Counted from the first letter of the stretch, positions 1 to 9,691 are shown. The stretch: DNA of 64,000 bases from Xanthomonas sp. GPE 39 (GCF_000963005.1 NZ_JZHZ01000007.1:1331808-1395807); one strand, 5' to 3'. Notes: generated by a model not told the origin, from the sequence alone. Made by a program: numbers and translations.

Positions 1-47
1 TTCGTCGTCTTCTCAATGCTCATGCTTGGAAATGCAACGTCTCTACT

Positions 48-194
48 TCAAAGTTCATAACACGCTCTAGGCACAACATGCCTGGCCGTTGGTTGGACTG
101 CGCTGGCGTTTACAAGTGACAAGCCTAGTGCCGATCCAACGATTGCGAAGCCGATTTTTCTACGGATCAACTGATTATTAATGCATTTTTTCAT
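48..194 (-). CDS. small putative secreted peptide (48 aa)
   Basis: Not a recognised family. The frame begins MKKCINNQLIRRK, followed by a hydrophobic stretch (about residues 14-30) and an Asn-Ala-Ser-Ala site that looks like a signal peptidase I cleavage point, leaving a mature peptide of roughly 16 residues that contains one Cys. An AGGA-like ribosome binding site lies about 8 bases before the ATG. It sits downstream of virD4 on the same strand, where virB7 would be expected in a Xanthomonas-type T4SS, but it has no lipobox and is too short for VirB7. Base composition is more AT-rich than virD4. It may be a remnant or a chance frame. Confidence 0.4.
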   Translation of the reverse strand: MKKCINNQLIRRKIGFAIVGSALGLSLVNASAVQPTARHVVPRACYEL

Positions 195-340
195 ATTTTC
201 CGTCCTCGCGATTGGAATGATTTGATAATACTAATCTACAGATCCTCTTCATAAATCACTCCGATATAGGGACAGGTCTGTAGTTGAGCGGAATTTTTGG
301 CGCATTGCGATGCCCTCGATAAATGCGTTCACTCCCCACC

Positions 341-2125
341 CTAGCTCGCCTCAGGTGGCTTATCAGGTGCCGCGCCCATCTTTGCAATCTCCACCGGCGG
401 CCGGATGCGCTGCTTGAAGAAACTATCCTTGAAGAACCAGTTCTTCTTGCAGCGGATCGGCTTGCATCCTTCGAGGAATAGCAGCGCGTCGTCGCTGGGC
501 AGTTCCTTGAGTTCCTGGGGTAGCATCAGCGCGCGTTTTTCTTCGGTGTAATTGATGTTGTAGCTGCTGCCTTGCGCGCCGCTGCCGTGAGAGCGGTGCT
601 TGCGACGGATGGTCTTGAATCCCAATTGCTCGCTGTAGGCGTTGGCGTCCGCCTGTTCGCGCGGGGTGTAGACCACGCTGCCGGCGTGGTTGGTGGTGAA
701 GTTCTGCGCATCGTGTTCGCCATAGACCGAGCGCAGTTGCGCGTTGCTCTGGATGATGCACAGGTCGCGCACCCCATAGCTGGCCGAAATCGAAATCCGT
801 TTGGCCCACACGTCCACGCGCCCCATCGCGGTGAATTCGTCCATCAGCATCAACATCTGGTACTTGAGTGACGGCTCATCGCCTAGTTGTTTGTCCAGAT
901 TGTTGCCGATCACGGTGCTGAAGAAAATGTTCAACAACTTGCCGCTCTCGTCGAGTTTCTGCGCGGGAATGACGGTGTAGATGGTGGTTTTCCGCTTGCG
1001 GATGGCGGTCACGTCGAAGTCGGTGGCATTGGTGGCCGCCGCCAGGATCGGATTCAGGAACTGCTGCAGCGGTGCCTGCATGGTGGCGACGACGCTGGAG
1101 AAGGTCTGCTCGGCCATTCCGATCAGGTTGCGCAGGGTGGTGCGGGTCTGCTCGCTGATGAAGGAGAATTGCTGCTGACCTGGCTCCGACAGCCAGTCTT
1201 CGACGATCTCCTTGACACTCTGGCTCCCCGCACCGGAAGAGAGCCGCAGGATGCGTTCTAAGCTCGGAAACCTAGGGTCTACGTTGGGATCCAGAGGGGC
1301 TTGGGGGTCGGGCTGGCCTTGTGCGTTGGTTCCTGGGTAACCCATACGTTCCATGTCTTCCCATTTTTCGAACATGAACGAGGCAAACGCGACGAAGATG
1401 GCGCGGGCTTGAGTCGCCCAGAATGGGTCCTTTCCGGCGTCGTCGGGGTAGAGGATGGCAGCGATGGTTTGCAGGTCGGCGATGTACTGGCTCGGCCTGA
1501 CAAAGGACAGCGGATTGAACCGGTGGGTTTTGCCATCGGTGGCATAGGGGGCGAACTTGTAGATGCGCTGTCCCTGCGAGGCGCGCCAACCGCTGGTTTC
1601 CTTGAACAATTCGCCCTTGATGTCGAGCACGCACATCGAGTGCTCGTAGGTCAACAGCACCGGCATGGCGATGCAGGTGGTTTTGCCGCTGCGGGTAGGC
1701 GCCACCACGATCACGTGGAGTGCGCCGTTGATGTAGAGATGGCGTCCCCGGTACTTGCCGACGATGACGCTTTCGGGTTTTTTCTCCAGCAGACCGGCGC
1801 GCTTCATATCGTGCAGGCTGGCGAAACCGGCATCGCCATGCAGGGATTCATCCCGGCGGTTCAATCGCAGCAGCATGGCGGTCAACGGCAGCCACACGAT
1901 GAAGGTCAGGCTGAAGCCCAGCATGCCACCGAGTTTGATTTTCGTCGCATACGGTTGGACTTGAGGCAGATCCAGGACGCGGACGTACTGGAGATAGGTG
2001 TTCCACGCGAGCGGGATGTTGAGCTTGAGCAGCAGTAAGGTGATGTAGCCGGACAGGTACAGGCCCGCGTATGCGGTGAGCAGGAGTAATGCCAGGGCGG
2101 TTCCGAAACGGGCCTTCATTCCCAT
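341..2125 (-). CDS. virD4: VirD4/TraG-family type IV secretion coupling ATPase
   Basis: Inner-membrane coupling protein that recruits substrates to a type IV secretion channel. The 594-aa protein has two N-terminal membrane segments (about 8-33 and 66-87), a Walker A motif APTRSGKT at 142-149 and a Walker B-like LMLMDEF in the C-terminal half, in the order usual for VirD4. The ATG at 2125 has AAAGGA about 8 bases upstream; a second ATG two codons later is possible. Length is close to family members. No other T4SS subunit lies inside the window, so the rest of the system, if present, must lie beyond the left edge or elsewhere. In Xanthomonas the chromosomal T4SS kills competing bacteria; that role here is inference. 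Confidence 0.9.
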   Translation of the reverse strand: MGMKARFGTALALLLLTAYAGLYLSGYITLLLLKLNIPLAWNTYLQYVRVLDLPQVQPYATKIKLGGMLGFSLTFIVWLPLTAMLLRLNRRDESLHGDAGFASLHDMKRAGLLEKKPESVIVGKYRGRHLYINGALHVIVVAPTRSGKTTCIAMPVLLTYEHSMCVLDIKGELFKETSGWRASQGQRIYKFAPYATDGKTHRFNPLSFVRPSQYIADLQTIAAILYPDDAGKDPFWATQARAIFVAFASFMFEKWEDMERMGYPGTNAQGQPDPQAPLDPNVDPRFPSLERILRLSSGAGSQSVKEIVEDWLSEPGQQQFSFISEQTRTTLRNLIGMAEQTFSSVVATMQAPLQQFLNPILAAATNATDFDVTAIRKRKTTIYTVIPAQKLDESGKLLNIFFSTVIGNNLDKQLGDEPSLKYQMLMLMDEFTAMGRVDVWAKRISISASYGVRDLCIIQSNAQLRSVYGEHDAQNFTTNHAGSVVYTPREQADANAYSEQLGFKTIRRKHRSHGSGAQGSSYNINYTEEKRALMLPQELKELPSDDALLFLEGCKPIRCKKNWFFKDSFFKQRIRPPVEIAKMGAAPDKPPEAS

Positions 2126-2862
2126 ATTGACGATCCTTTATTCAATCCATTGTGGCGGTTCGCACCATACGGTTTTGAGTATGGTGCACTTGATCGGACC
2201 GTAGACTCATTCTGGTCCAATCCATGGTAGTGGGGGGGCGATTAGCTTCTCAAGTGATTACCCGGGTTAGTGCACTTGCCGCTGAGCTTGAGCTGTTCCG
2301 CGTCCAGGGATGGTCAACGCCAGTGGAGGTCGCGCTGTAGGGAGCAGCGTCGGCGCTTTGGTGACATGCCATGTCCCCATGCCAGTGCGCGTGAGTTGAG
2401 GTGGCGTATGGGCCCGCTGACATGCGCGGCACGTCTGATCCTGCCTGATTCGTGATATGTCGTGTACAGATGCGTCGTGCAGTGACGACGTATGCCGCAT
2501 GCAGATGTCGTTCTACGTGGACGCTCGGCCCGCTTTGGGCTCGTCATTCCCGCCCACGCTTCGCGCCAGCGGCATCGCGCATGTGCGCAGTCTACAAATT
2601 CGTCCATATTGCGGCGCAGCAAAAGCGTGGTTGCGTCGGTGGTGCTGCCGCCACTGCCACGCATGCAAGTGCGGCATAGAACAGCCAATGTGGATATCCC
2701 ATCGATATAGCGTTAGTCGATATCCATCTACAACCATGGCATATCGCGTGTCGCGGTTGACAGCCTCTTGGCGATTCGGGAAGCGTAGGCGCCAGTCGCG
2801 CATCGCGGGGGGCGAAGTGATCGCTGTCTGGCATACGTTTGTCGTTCCTGGGAGAAAGTTGC
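2126..2862. other. gene-free stretch between virD4 and the GH3 gene
   Basis: About 740 bases separate the divergent virD4 and GH3 genes. Open frames occur on both strands but none has a convincing ribosome binding site, start or recognisable product. Apart from the inverted repeat at 2162-2187 and the promoter and leader that both genes must have, nothing is identified. Confidence 0.6.
2162..2187. repeat. perfect 9-bp inverted repeat upstream of virD4
   Basis: GCACCATAC at 2162-2170 and GTATGGTGC at 2179-2187 form a perfect inverted repeat with an 8-base centre. It lies 37 bases before the virD4 start on the minus strand, in the leader or promoter region. Neither side has a T-tract, so it resembles an operator or leader hairpin more than an intrinsic terminator. 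Confidence 0.6.
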
Positions 2863-5460
2863 TTGTATACACAGTTTGCTGGCGTGATCGCGCCGCTTCG
2901 TAATACGTTGACCGTCGTTGCTGGACTGGGTCTGTTGGCCTTGGCGGCTGGGGCGGCTGGACGTTCTTCGGCTGCTGCTCCGGCAGCGGCTGTGACCACC
3001 GCGACGCCGACGATCCATCCGGCACTGTGGCCGTCGCCGGCCTGGCCGTTGCCGGAAGACCAGGCGCTGGAGGCGCGCCTGACCAAGTTGATGGCGCAGA
3101 TGACGCTGGAGCAAAAGGTCGGGCAGATCGTGCAGGGCGATATCGCCAGCATGACCCCGGAGGATGTGCGCAAATATCACATCGGCTCGGTGTTGGCCGG
3201 CGGCAACTCCGATCCCGGTGGCAAATACGACGCCAGTCCGGCGCAGTGGCTGGCGTTGGCCGATGCGTATTACAGCGCATCGATGGAAAAGACCGGTTCC
3301 GGTCCGGCAATCCCGATTATCTTCGGCATCGATGCCGTGCACGGGCAGAGCAATATCGTCGGTGCCACGCTGTTCCCGCACAACATCGGTCTTGGTGCGA
3401 CCCGCGACCCGGAGCTGATGCGCAAGATCGGTGAAGTCACCGCTGCCGAGACGCGCACCACCGGGATGGAGTGGACCTTCGCGCCGACTGTGGCGGTGCC
3501 GCAGGACGACCGCTGGGGCCGCACCTACGAGGGCTATTCGGAATCGCCGGAAGTGGTAGCCAGTTTTGCCGGCAAGATGGTCGAGGGCCTGCAAGGCGTG
3601 CCCGGTCAGCCGGGTTTCCTCGATGGCCGGCATGTGGTTTCGTCGGTGAAGCATTTCCTTGGCGATGGCGGCACTACCGACGGCAAGGATCAGGGCGATA
3701 CCCGGGTCAGCGAGCAGCAGTTGCGCGACATCCACGGTGCTGGTTATCCGCCGGCGATTGCCGCCGGTGCGCAATCGGTGATGGCCTCGTTCAATAGTTT
3801 CAACGGGGTCAAGATGCACGGCAACAAGGTCATGTTGACCGACGTGCTGAAGGGGCAGATGCATTTCGGTGGTTTCGTGGTCGGTGACTGGAACGGCCAT
3901 GCCCAGGTTCCCGGTTGCCGCAAGGACGATTGTCCGGCGGCGTTCAACGCCGGCGTGGACATGTTGATGGCACCTGATAGTTGGAAGGGCTACTACGACA
4001 GTGCGCTGAAGGCGGTGAAGTCCGGCGAGATTCCGATGGCGCGGCTGGACGACGCGGTGCGGCGGATCTTGCGTGTGAAGCTGCGGCTGGGTCTATTCGA
4101 GGCCGGCAAGCCGTCGCAGCGTCCGCTCGGTGGCAAGTTCGAACTGCTCGGGGCGCCTGAGCACCGTGCGGTGGCGCGTCAGGCGGTGCGCGAGTCGCTG
4201 GTGTTGTTGAAGAACCATAACCATCTGTTGCCGCTCAAGCCGCAGACGCGGCTGTTGGTCGCTGGCGACGGTGCCGACGACATGGGCAAGCAATGCGGCG
4301 GTTGGACCCTGAATTGGCAGGGCACCGGCACCAAACGTGCCGATTATCCGCATGCTGCGACCATCTGGGAGGGATTGCGGGAGCAGGTCCAGGCTGCCGG
4401 TGGCAGCGCCGAATTGGCAGTCGACGGCAAGTACAAAGATAAGCCCGACGTCGCGGTGGTGGTATTTGGCGAAAATCCCTACGCCGAGTTCCAGGGCGAC
4501 ATCGCCACGCTGTTGTACAAGCCCGGTGACGACAGCGATCTGCAATTGATCAAGAAGCTCAAGGCCGATGGGATCCCGGTCGTGGCGGTGTTCCTGAGTG
4601 GACGTCCGTTGTGGGTGAATCGCGAGATCAACGCCGCCGATGCGTTCGTCGCTGCCTGGTTGCCAGGATCGGAAGGCGGCGGTATTGCCGATGTGTTGCT
4701 GCGCAAACCCGATGGGCAGGTGCAGAACGATTTCCACGGCAAGCTCAGCTATTCCTGGCCGCGTTCGGCGGTGCAGTACGCCAATAATGTCGGGCAGAAA
4801 AACTATAATCCCCAGTTCGCATTCGGCGCTGGTTTGACCTATGCCGACAAGGGCGATCTGAATCGTCTGTCCGAGGTCTCCGGCGTGTCCGGCGCGCAGG
4901 CGGTTGGCGGGGTGTACTTGGAACGCGGCAAGCCGGCGGCGGGCATTAACCTGATTCTGCAGGGCGCCACGCAGGCCAATCTGCCGGCGGCGACAATGCC
5001 GGCGGCGCTGGCCGATGGCACGCTGAAGGTCACCGCGATCGACTACAAAGCGCAGGAAGACGCACGTCGTTTCGTGTGGTCGGGTAAGGGCAAGGCGGCG
5101 TTGGCGCTGGTGCTGCCCAAGACGTTGGATGTCTCGCGCGAGAGCAATGGCGATCTGCAATTGATTTTGACCATGAAGGTGGATGCGCTGCCGGCGGGTG
5201 CATCGGGCATCGGGGTCAATTGCGGGCATGGCTGCGCGGCGCAGGTGCCATGGAACAAGGCGTTGGCCGCGTGGCCCAAAGGCGAATGGCACACGCTGGG
5301 AGTGCCGCTGAAGTGCTTCGCGGTCGCCGGTGCGGACCTGACCAAACTCGAACGCTTGCCTGTGATCGAGAGCGATGCTGCGTTGGATCTTTCGGTCTCG
5401 CGGATCGCGCTGGGTTCCAGCAACGACGCACAACGCGTGCTTGATTGTCCGCTGCATTGA
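2863..5460 (+). CDS. periplasmic GH3 beta-glucosidase / 1,4-beta-D-glucan glucohydrolase
   Basis: Hydrolyses beta-linked gluco-oligosaccharides from the non-reducing end. The roughly 865-aa product has an N-terminal signal peptide, a GH3 TIM-barrel domain (LTKLMAQMTLEQKVGQ onwards) with the conserved SSVKHFLGDGG segment, the nucleophile Asp in VVGDWNGH, a second GH3 domain, and a C-terminal extension of about 200 residues like that of CelD/ExoP exo-glucanases. The start was set at TTG 2863 because GGGAGA lies 7 bases upstream; the frame is open back to TTG 2839, and GTG 2884 is an alternative. A sugar symporter follows, suggesting cleavage in the periplasm and uptake of the released sugar. 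Confidence 0.9.
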   Translation: MYTQFAGVIAPLRNTLTVVAGLGLLALAAGAAGRSSAAAPAAAVTTATPTIHPALWPSPAWPLPEDQALEARLTKLMAQMTLEQKVGQIVQGDIASMTPEDVRKYHIGSVLAGGNSDPGGKYDASPAQWLALADAYYSASMEKTGSGPAIPIIFGIDAVHGQSNIVGATLFPHNIGLGATRDPELMRKIGEVTAAETRTTGMEWTFAPTVAVPQDDRWGRTYEGYSESPEVVASFAGKMVEGLQGVPGQPGFLDGRHVVSSVKHFLGDGGTTDGKDQGDTRVSEQQLRDIHGAGYPPAIAAGAQSVMASFNSFNGVKMHGNKVMLTDVLKGQMHFGGFVVGDWNGHAQVPGCRKDDCPAAFNAGVDMLMAPDSWKGYYDSALKAVKSGEIPMARLDDAVRRILRVKLRLGLFEAGKPSQRPLGGKFELLGAPEHRAVARQAVRESLVLLKNHNHLLPLKPQTRLLVAGDGADDMGKQCGGWTLNWQGTGTKRADYPHAATIWEGLREQVQAAGGSAELAVDGKYKDKPDVAVVVFGENPYAEFQGDIATLLYKPGDDSDLQLIKKLKADGIPVVAVFLSGRPLWVNREINAADAFVAAWLPGSEGGGIADVLLRKPDGQVQNDFHGKLSYSWPRSAVQYANNVGQKNYNPQFAFGAGLTYADKGDLNRLSEVSGVSGAQAVGGVYLERGKPAAGINLILQGATQANLPAATMPAALADGTLKVTAIDYKAQEDARRFVWSGKGKAALALVLPKTLDVSRESNGDLQLILTMKVDALPAGASGIGVNCGHGCAAQVPWNKALAAWPKGEWHTLGVPLKCFAVAGADLTKLERLPVIESDAALDLSVSRIALGSSNDAQRVLDCPLH

Positions 5461-5506
5461 GTGGCGTATCTGTGGTGCTGGCATGCGCGCGCAGCCAGGC
5501 CGGACA

Positions 5507-5536
5507 CGAACATCGTCGCATTTCCGACGATGTTCG
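5507..5536. repeat. 12-bp perfect hairpin between GH3 and symporter genes
   Basis: CGAACATCGTCG (5507-5518) and CGACGATGTTCG (5525-5536) form a perfect 12-bp stem with a 6-base loop. It lies 46 bases after the GH3 stop and 103 before the symporter start. No T-run follows, so it is not a standard intrinsic terminator; it could stabilise the upstream message or partly uncouple the two genes. Confidence 0.7.
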
Positions 5537-5639
5537 CTGCGTGCGATGCGGCCGGGCAAGGTGAGATAAAGGTGCGCTGCCCGAGCGGGTGGCGTCGTAT
5601 TCAACGATGCGACAGGGCCGAGGCTCGTAGGAGAACGCC

Positions 5640-7202
5640 ATGGGTTTGGCGAAGTTGGATGTAGCGATCGTGGTGGTGTACCTGGTGAGTATCTTCGCCC
5701 TGGCACAGTGGGTGTCGCGGGAGAAAGGCGGTCATAAAAAGAGCGCTGAGGATTATTTTCTGGCCGGTAAGACCTTGCCATGGTGGGCGATTGGCGCCTC
5801 GTTGATTGCCGCCAACATTTCCGCCGAGCAGATCATCGGCATGGCCGGCTCAGGTTATGCGATTGGTCTGGCAATCGCTTCCTACGAATGGATGGCGGCG
5901 CTGACCTTGTTGATCGTCGGCAAGTTCTTCCTGCCGGTGTTTCTACGCAATGGCATCTACACCATGCCGCAGTTTTTGGAACAACGCTACGGCAAGTGGG
6001 TCCGCACGCTGATGGCGGTGTTCTGGTTGTTGCTGTACGTGTTCGTCAACCTGACCTCGATTTTGTGGTTGGGGTCGATTGCGGTGAGCCAGATCACGGG
6101 CATGGATCAGACTCTGGCGCTGGTCATGATCGGTATGTTCGCTCTGGTCTATCAGTTGTACGGTGGCCTCAAGGCGGTGGCGTTGACCGACATTGTGCAG
6201 GTCACCTTGCTGGTACTGGGTGGTTTGCTGGTCGCTGGGCTGACCTTGTCGCGTATCGGCGATGGTGCCGGCGTGCTGGCCGGCTTCAAGCATCTATGGA
6301 GCGCGCATCCGGAGCACTTCCACATGATCCTGTCCAGGGACAATCCCTTCTACAAGGATCTGCCAGGCTTGAGCGTGCTGTTCGGCGGAATGTGGGTGAT
6401 GAACATCAGCTACTGGGGTTTCAATCAGTACATCATCCAGCGCGCATTGGCGGCGCAGAACATCGGCGAAGCGCAAAAAGGCATCGTGTTCGCCGCTTTT
6501 CTGAAGTTGCTGATGCCGCTGGTGGTGGTGGTGCCGGGCATTGCGGCGGTGATGCTCGCGCCGACGCTGGGCAAACCCGACCAGGCTTATCCGACCATGA
6601 TGCAACTATTGCCCAGTGGCATGCTCGGCTTGGTGTTCGCCGCGTTGGTGGCAGCGATCGTGGCCTCGTTGGCATCGAAGATCAATTCGGTGGCGACCAT
6701 CTTCACCCTGGATTTCTACGCCAAGTTCCGCCCGCAGGCCCAGCAGAAACGTTTGGTGCGCGTTGGTCGCGTTGCCGCCGTGTCGTCAGTGTTGATCGGC
6801 ATTCTCGCCGCGCGCCCGCTATTGGGTAATTTCGACCAGGGTTTCCAGTTTATCCAGGAATTTACTGGCTTTTTCACCCCGGGCGTGGTGGTGATCTTCA
6901 TGCTCGGCTTGTTCTGGAAGCGCGCCAACGAAGCCGGTGCGCTGAGCGCGGCGGTCGGTTCGGTCCTGTTGTCGGTCGTGTTGAAAAAGCTGTGGCCGGA
7001 ACTGCCGTTCATGGACCGCATCGGGCTGGTGTTCGTGCTGTCGCTGCTGTCGGCGGTGCTGGTGTCGCTGCTGACTCCCCAGGCGCCGGCGCGCGACCTG
7101 ATCCGTACCGACGACGTGCGCTACGCCACCGCGCTCGGCTTCAAGCTCGGCGCCACGGTGGTCATCGCGATTCTGATTGCGCTCTACGCGGTGTTCTGGT
7201 GA
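5640..7202 (+). CDS. sodium:solute symporter family (SSS) sugar transporter
   Basis: Predicted inner-membrane Na+-coupled symporter of the SSS/SglT type (520 aa), with about 13-14 hydrophobic segments and the N-terminal pattern DYFLAGKTLPWWAIGASLIAA... typical of the family. Family signatures are also visible in GLVFAALVAAIVASLASKINS. AGGAG lies about 6 bases before the ATG. Position after a GH3 glucosidase on the same strand suggests the substrate is glucose or a related sugar, which is inference; SSS proteins also carry myo-inositol, galactose and others. Confidence 0.87.
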   Translation: MGLAKLDVAIVVVYLVSIFALAQWVSREKGGHKKSAEDYFLAGKTLPWWAIGASLIAANISAEQIIGMAGSGYAIGLAIASYEWMAALTLLIVGKFFLPVFLRNGIYTMPQFLEQRYGKWVRTLMAVFWLLLYVFVNLTSILWLGSIAVSQITGMDQTLALVMIGMFALVYQLYGGLKAVALTDIVQVTLLVLGGLLVAGLTLSRIGDGAGVLAGFKHLWSAHPEHFHMILSRDNPFYKDLPGLSVLFGGMWVMNISYWGFNQYIIQRALAAQNIGEAQKGIVFAAFLKLLMPLVVVVPGIAAVMLAPTLGKPDQAYPTMMQLLPSGMLGLVFAALVAAIVASLASKINSVATIFTLDFYAKFRPQAQQKRLVRVGRVAAVSSVLIGILAARPLLGNFDQGFQFIQEFTGFFTPGVVVIFMLGLFWKRANEAGALSAAVGSVLLSVVLKKLWPELPFMDRIGLVFVLSLLSAVLVSLLTPQAPARDLIRTDDVRYATALGFKLGATVVIAILIALYAVFW

Positions 7203-7236
7203 TTGCTGCCGGGCGAGGGGCGGTGGCGCGGCGCGT

Positions 7237-9024
7237 TCACGCGCCGTGCCAGGGTGTTTCCAGCCACACGTCCAGCGCGGCGGCCGGCATTGGTTTTGCG
7301 ATCCAGTAACCCTGGCCTTCGTCGCAGCCCCAGTCGCGTAGCATCTGGTACACGGTTTCGCTTTCGATGCCCTCGGCCACGACCTGCTGGCCGAAGTCGT
7401 GGCCGAGACGGATCATCGCGGGCACCAGGACGCTGTCGCTGCGGCTCGCGGGCAGTGTGCGGATGAACGATTGGTCGATCTTCAGGGCGTCGGCGGGGAT
7501 GCTTTTGAGGTAACCGAGGTTGCTGTAGCCAGTGCCGAAGTCGTCGATGGCGATTTTCACCCCGAGTGCGCTGATCTGTTGCAGTTGTTCGGCGACCCGT
7601 TGCGGATCGCGGATCATCGCGCTTTCGGTGAACTCGATTTCGATGGCGCCCGGTGCAATTGCATGTTGTGCCAGCAGGCTGCGCAGGTTGGCGATGAAAT
7701 CCGCTTGCTCCAGATCCACCGCCGAGATGTTCAACGACACGGCGAAGCGATATCCACGCTGTTGCCACAGCGCAGCCTGGGCGATACCGGTTTGCAGCAC
7801 CCAGGCGGTGATTTGCGGCATCAACGCGGTCTTTTCTGCCAGTGGAATGAAGTTGTTGGGTGCGACCGCTCCCAACAGTGGATGCTCCCAACGCAGTAGC
7901 GCTTCCACTCCGATGCAGGCACCGGTGTGCATGCTCACTCGCGGTTGGTAGTGCAGGCTCAGTTGGCCTTGTGCGCTCAGTGCTTCCGGGAGCGCGGCCA
8001 GAATTCGGAATGCGCTGCGCTGGCTGGCGTCATGGCTGAGTTCGTACAGGCTCCAGCGCAAGCCGCGCTGGCGTGCCATATCCACGGCGGTCGTCAGCGA
8101 GCGCAGGGTATGGTTGGCGCTCAATCCGCCGTCCAGGTATACCGCGCCGAGCGAAGGAGTCGCCACGTGCGGGATGCCCTGGTGGTCGATCGCCAAGGTG
8201 AAGGCGTCGCAGACGTGATCGCACCATTGCGCCAGTTTGTCCTCGTCGCTGCCTTCGATCACGAACACGAACGTGGTGGTGTCGATACGATAGAGCGGTA
8301 TCCCATTCAGTGCCTGCACCAGCCGGTCGCGTGAGGACAGCAGGTAGCCCTCGGCGTATTCCCATCCCAGCGCCTTGACCATCTCGCGGAAATACTTGGT
8401 TCCGCACACGTCCACGGCCACTGCGGTGTTGTGCTGCTGCGTGCCCTGTAGCGAAAGCCACATGGTCAGGTCTTCGTTGAAGCGCAGACGGTTGGGCAGT
8501 TCGGTGAGCGGGTCGATGAATCCGGCGTTGCGCAGGGCGTCGATGCGGATCATCAGGATGTCGCGCAGGTTTTCCATGGTCTTGCGCGATGTCTCGTCGA
8601 AGTCCTGGCGCGGTTCGGTGTCGACCACGCACAACGCGCCCAGGTTGGCGCCGTCTTTCATCAGCAGCGGCGCGCCGGCATAAAAACGCACGAATGGTGG
8701 GCCGGTCACCAGTGCGCTGTCGCGAAAGCGCGGATCTTCCCGCGCATCGAGCACCACCAGCAGTTCCGTACTCTGGATCGTATATGCGCAAAACGCCTGG
8801 CTGCGCGGGGTTTCTGTGGTGTCCACACCGATCTTGGACTTGAACCATTGGCGCTGCTCGTCGACCAGCGACACCATCGCGATTGGCACATTCAGGTGAC
8901 GTGCGGCCAATTGCGTGATCAGATCGAAGACGAGGTCCGCCGGGGTGTCCAGCAGGCAGAGTTGCTGCAGGACATTCAGTCTTGTAGGTTCGTCCAGCAG
9001 TGTGGGGGGAGTCAGTGTTGACAT
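7237..9024 (-). CDS. GAF - degenerate GGDEF - EAL protein, probable c-di-GMP phosphodiesterase
   Basis: Predicted cytoplasmic signalling enzyme of 595 aa. Residues about 20-160 form a GAF sensor domain, about 165-330 a GGDEF-like domain whose signature is replaced by IDTTTF, and about 340-590 an EAL domain. The EAL catalytic set looks intact: EALLRW, NISAVDL, EFTES, DDFGTGYS, KIDQSF, EGIES and QGYW. It is therefore expected to hydrolyse c-di-GMP but not make it. It is encoded beside, but not overlapping, the two-component pair that lies to its right on the same strand; a shared signal is possible but not shown. Confidence 0.88.
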   Translation of the reverse strand: MSTLTPPTLLDEPTRLNVLQQLCLLDTPADLVFDLITQLAARHLNVPIAMVSLVDEQRQWFKSKIGVDTTETPRSQAFCAYTIQSTELLVVLDAREDPRFRDSALVTGPPFVRFYAGAPLLMKDGANLGALCVVDTEPRQDFDETSRKTMENLRDILMIRIDALRNAGFIDPLTELPNRLRFNEDLTMWLSLQGTQQHNTAVAVDVCGTKYFREMVKALGWEYAEGYLLSSRDRLVQALNGIPLYRIDTTTFVFVIEGSDEDKLAQWCDHVCDAFTLAIDHQGIPHVATPSLGAVYLDGGLSANHTLRSLTTAVDMARQRGLRWSLYELSHDASQRSAFRILAALPEALSAQGQLSLHYQPRVSMHTGACIGVEALLRWEHPLLGAVAPNNFIPLAEKTALMPQITAWVLQTGIAQAALWQQRGYRFAVSLNISAVDLEQADFIANLRSLLAQHAIAPGAIEIEFTESAMIRDPQRVAEQLQQISALGVKIAIDDFGTGYSNLGYLKSIPADALKIDQSFIRTLPASRSDSVLVPAMIRLGHDFGQQVVAEGIESETVYQMLRDWGCDEGQGYWIAKPMPAAALDVWLETPWHGA

Positions 9025-9130
9025 GCTGAGTTAGCGGCCTTGGGGGAGGGTGCTTGAGCAGTGATGGAGGGGGATGGGGAGCAGCATTCATGTCAGGCGC
9101 TGGAGCGCCGACGCGGTGGAGCGCATGCTT

Positions 9131-9691
9131 TTAGTGTGGCGGATCACGTTTGGGGCTGGGGCGCTTGGCGAGTTTGCGTTGCAAGGAGCGGCGGTGCATG
9201 CCAAGCAGGCGTGCGGCGGCGGAGACGTTACCGCCGGTTTCGTGCATGGCCTGCTGTATGTGTTCCCACTGCAGGCGGCTCAGCGGGGTCATGGCATCAG
9301 GCACATCGTCGCTGTCCTCGCTGTCATCGGCTTCCAGGCCGAGCGCGCGCAGGATCATCGGCACGGTTGCCGGTTTGGGTAGATAGTCGTCGGCGCCGAG
9401 TTTGATCGCTTCCACCGCAGTGGCGATGCTGGCGTAACCGGTGACCAGCAGGATCAGCATATCGGCGCGTATCGCGCGTAACGGCTGAATGAGCTCCAGG
9501 CCGGATTCGTCGCCGAGCTTGAGGTCGATCAGCGCGTAATCCGGCTGGTTGGCCGTGGCCAGCGTCAATGCCGTGACCGTGCTGTCGGCGGTGTGGGTTT
9601 CCAGGCCTCGGCGGGCCAGGGTGCGTTGCAGAGTGCGCAGATACAACGGATCGTCGTCGACCAGCAGGCCCAGTGGGGTGTCGGTGGTCAT
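9131..9691 (-). CDS. RegA/PrrA/ActR-type response regulator
   Basis: 186-aa DNA-binding response regulator. The receiver domain shows the acidic pocket (LLVDDDP), the phospho-acceptor Asp in ALIDLKLGD, Thr in LLVTGYAS and Lys in YLPKP. A short linker leads to a Fis-type helix-turn-helix with GGNVSAAARLLGMHRRSLQRKLAKR, the hallmark of the RegA/PrrA family. The ATG at 9691 overlaps the kinase stop as ATGA, so the pair is translationally coupled; a longer frame upstream was not used. In other proteobacteria this family controls redox-responsive energy genes. Confidence 0.88.
   Translation of the reverse strand: MTTDTPLGLLVDDDPLYLRTLQRTLARRGLETHTADSTVTALTLATANQPDYALIDLKLGDESGLELIQPLRAIRADMLILLVTGYASIATAVEAIKLGADDYLPKPATVPMILRALGLEADDSEDSDDVPDAMTPLSRLQWEHIQQAMHETGGNVSAAARLLGMHRRSLQRKLAKRPSPKRDPPH

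Noticed and set aside
4093-5781. 562-aa minus-strand open frame over the GH3 and symporter genes
   Set aside because: Fully antisense to the GH3 gene, whose domains are clear; the open frame is a by-product of high-GC codon use.
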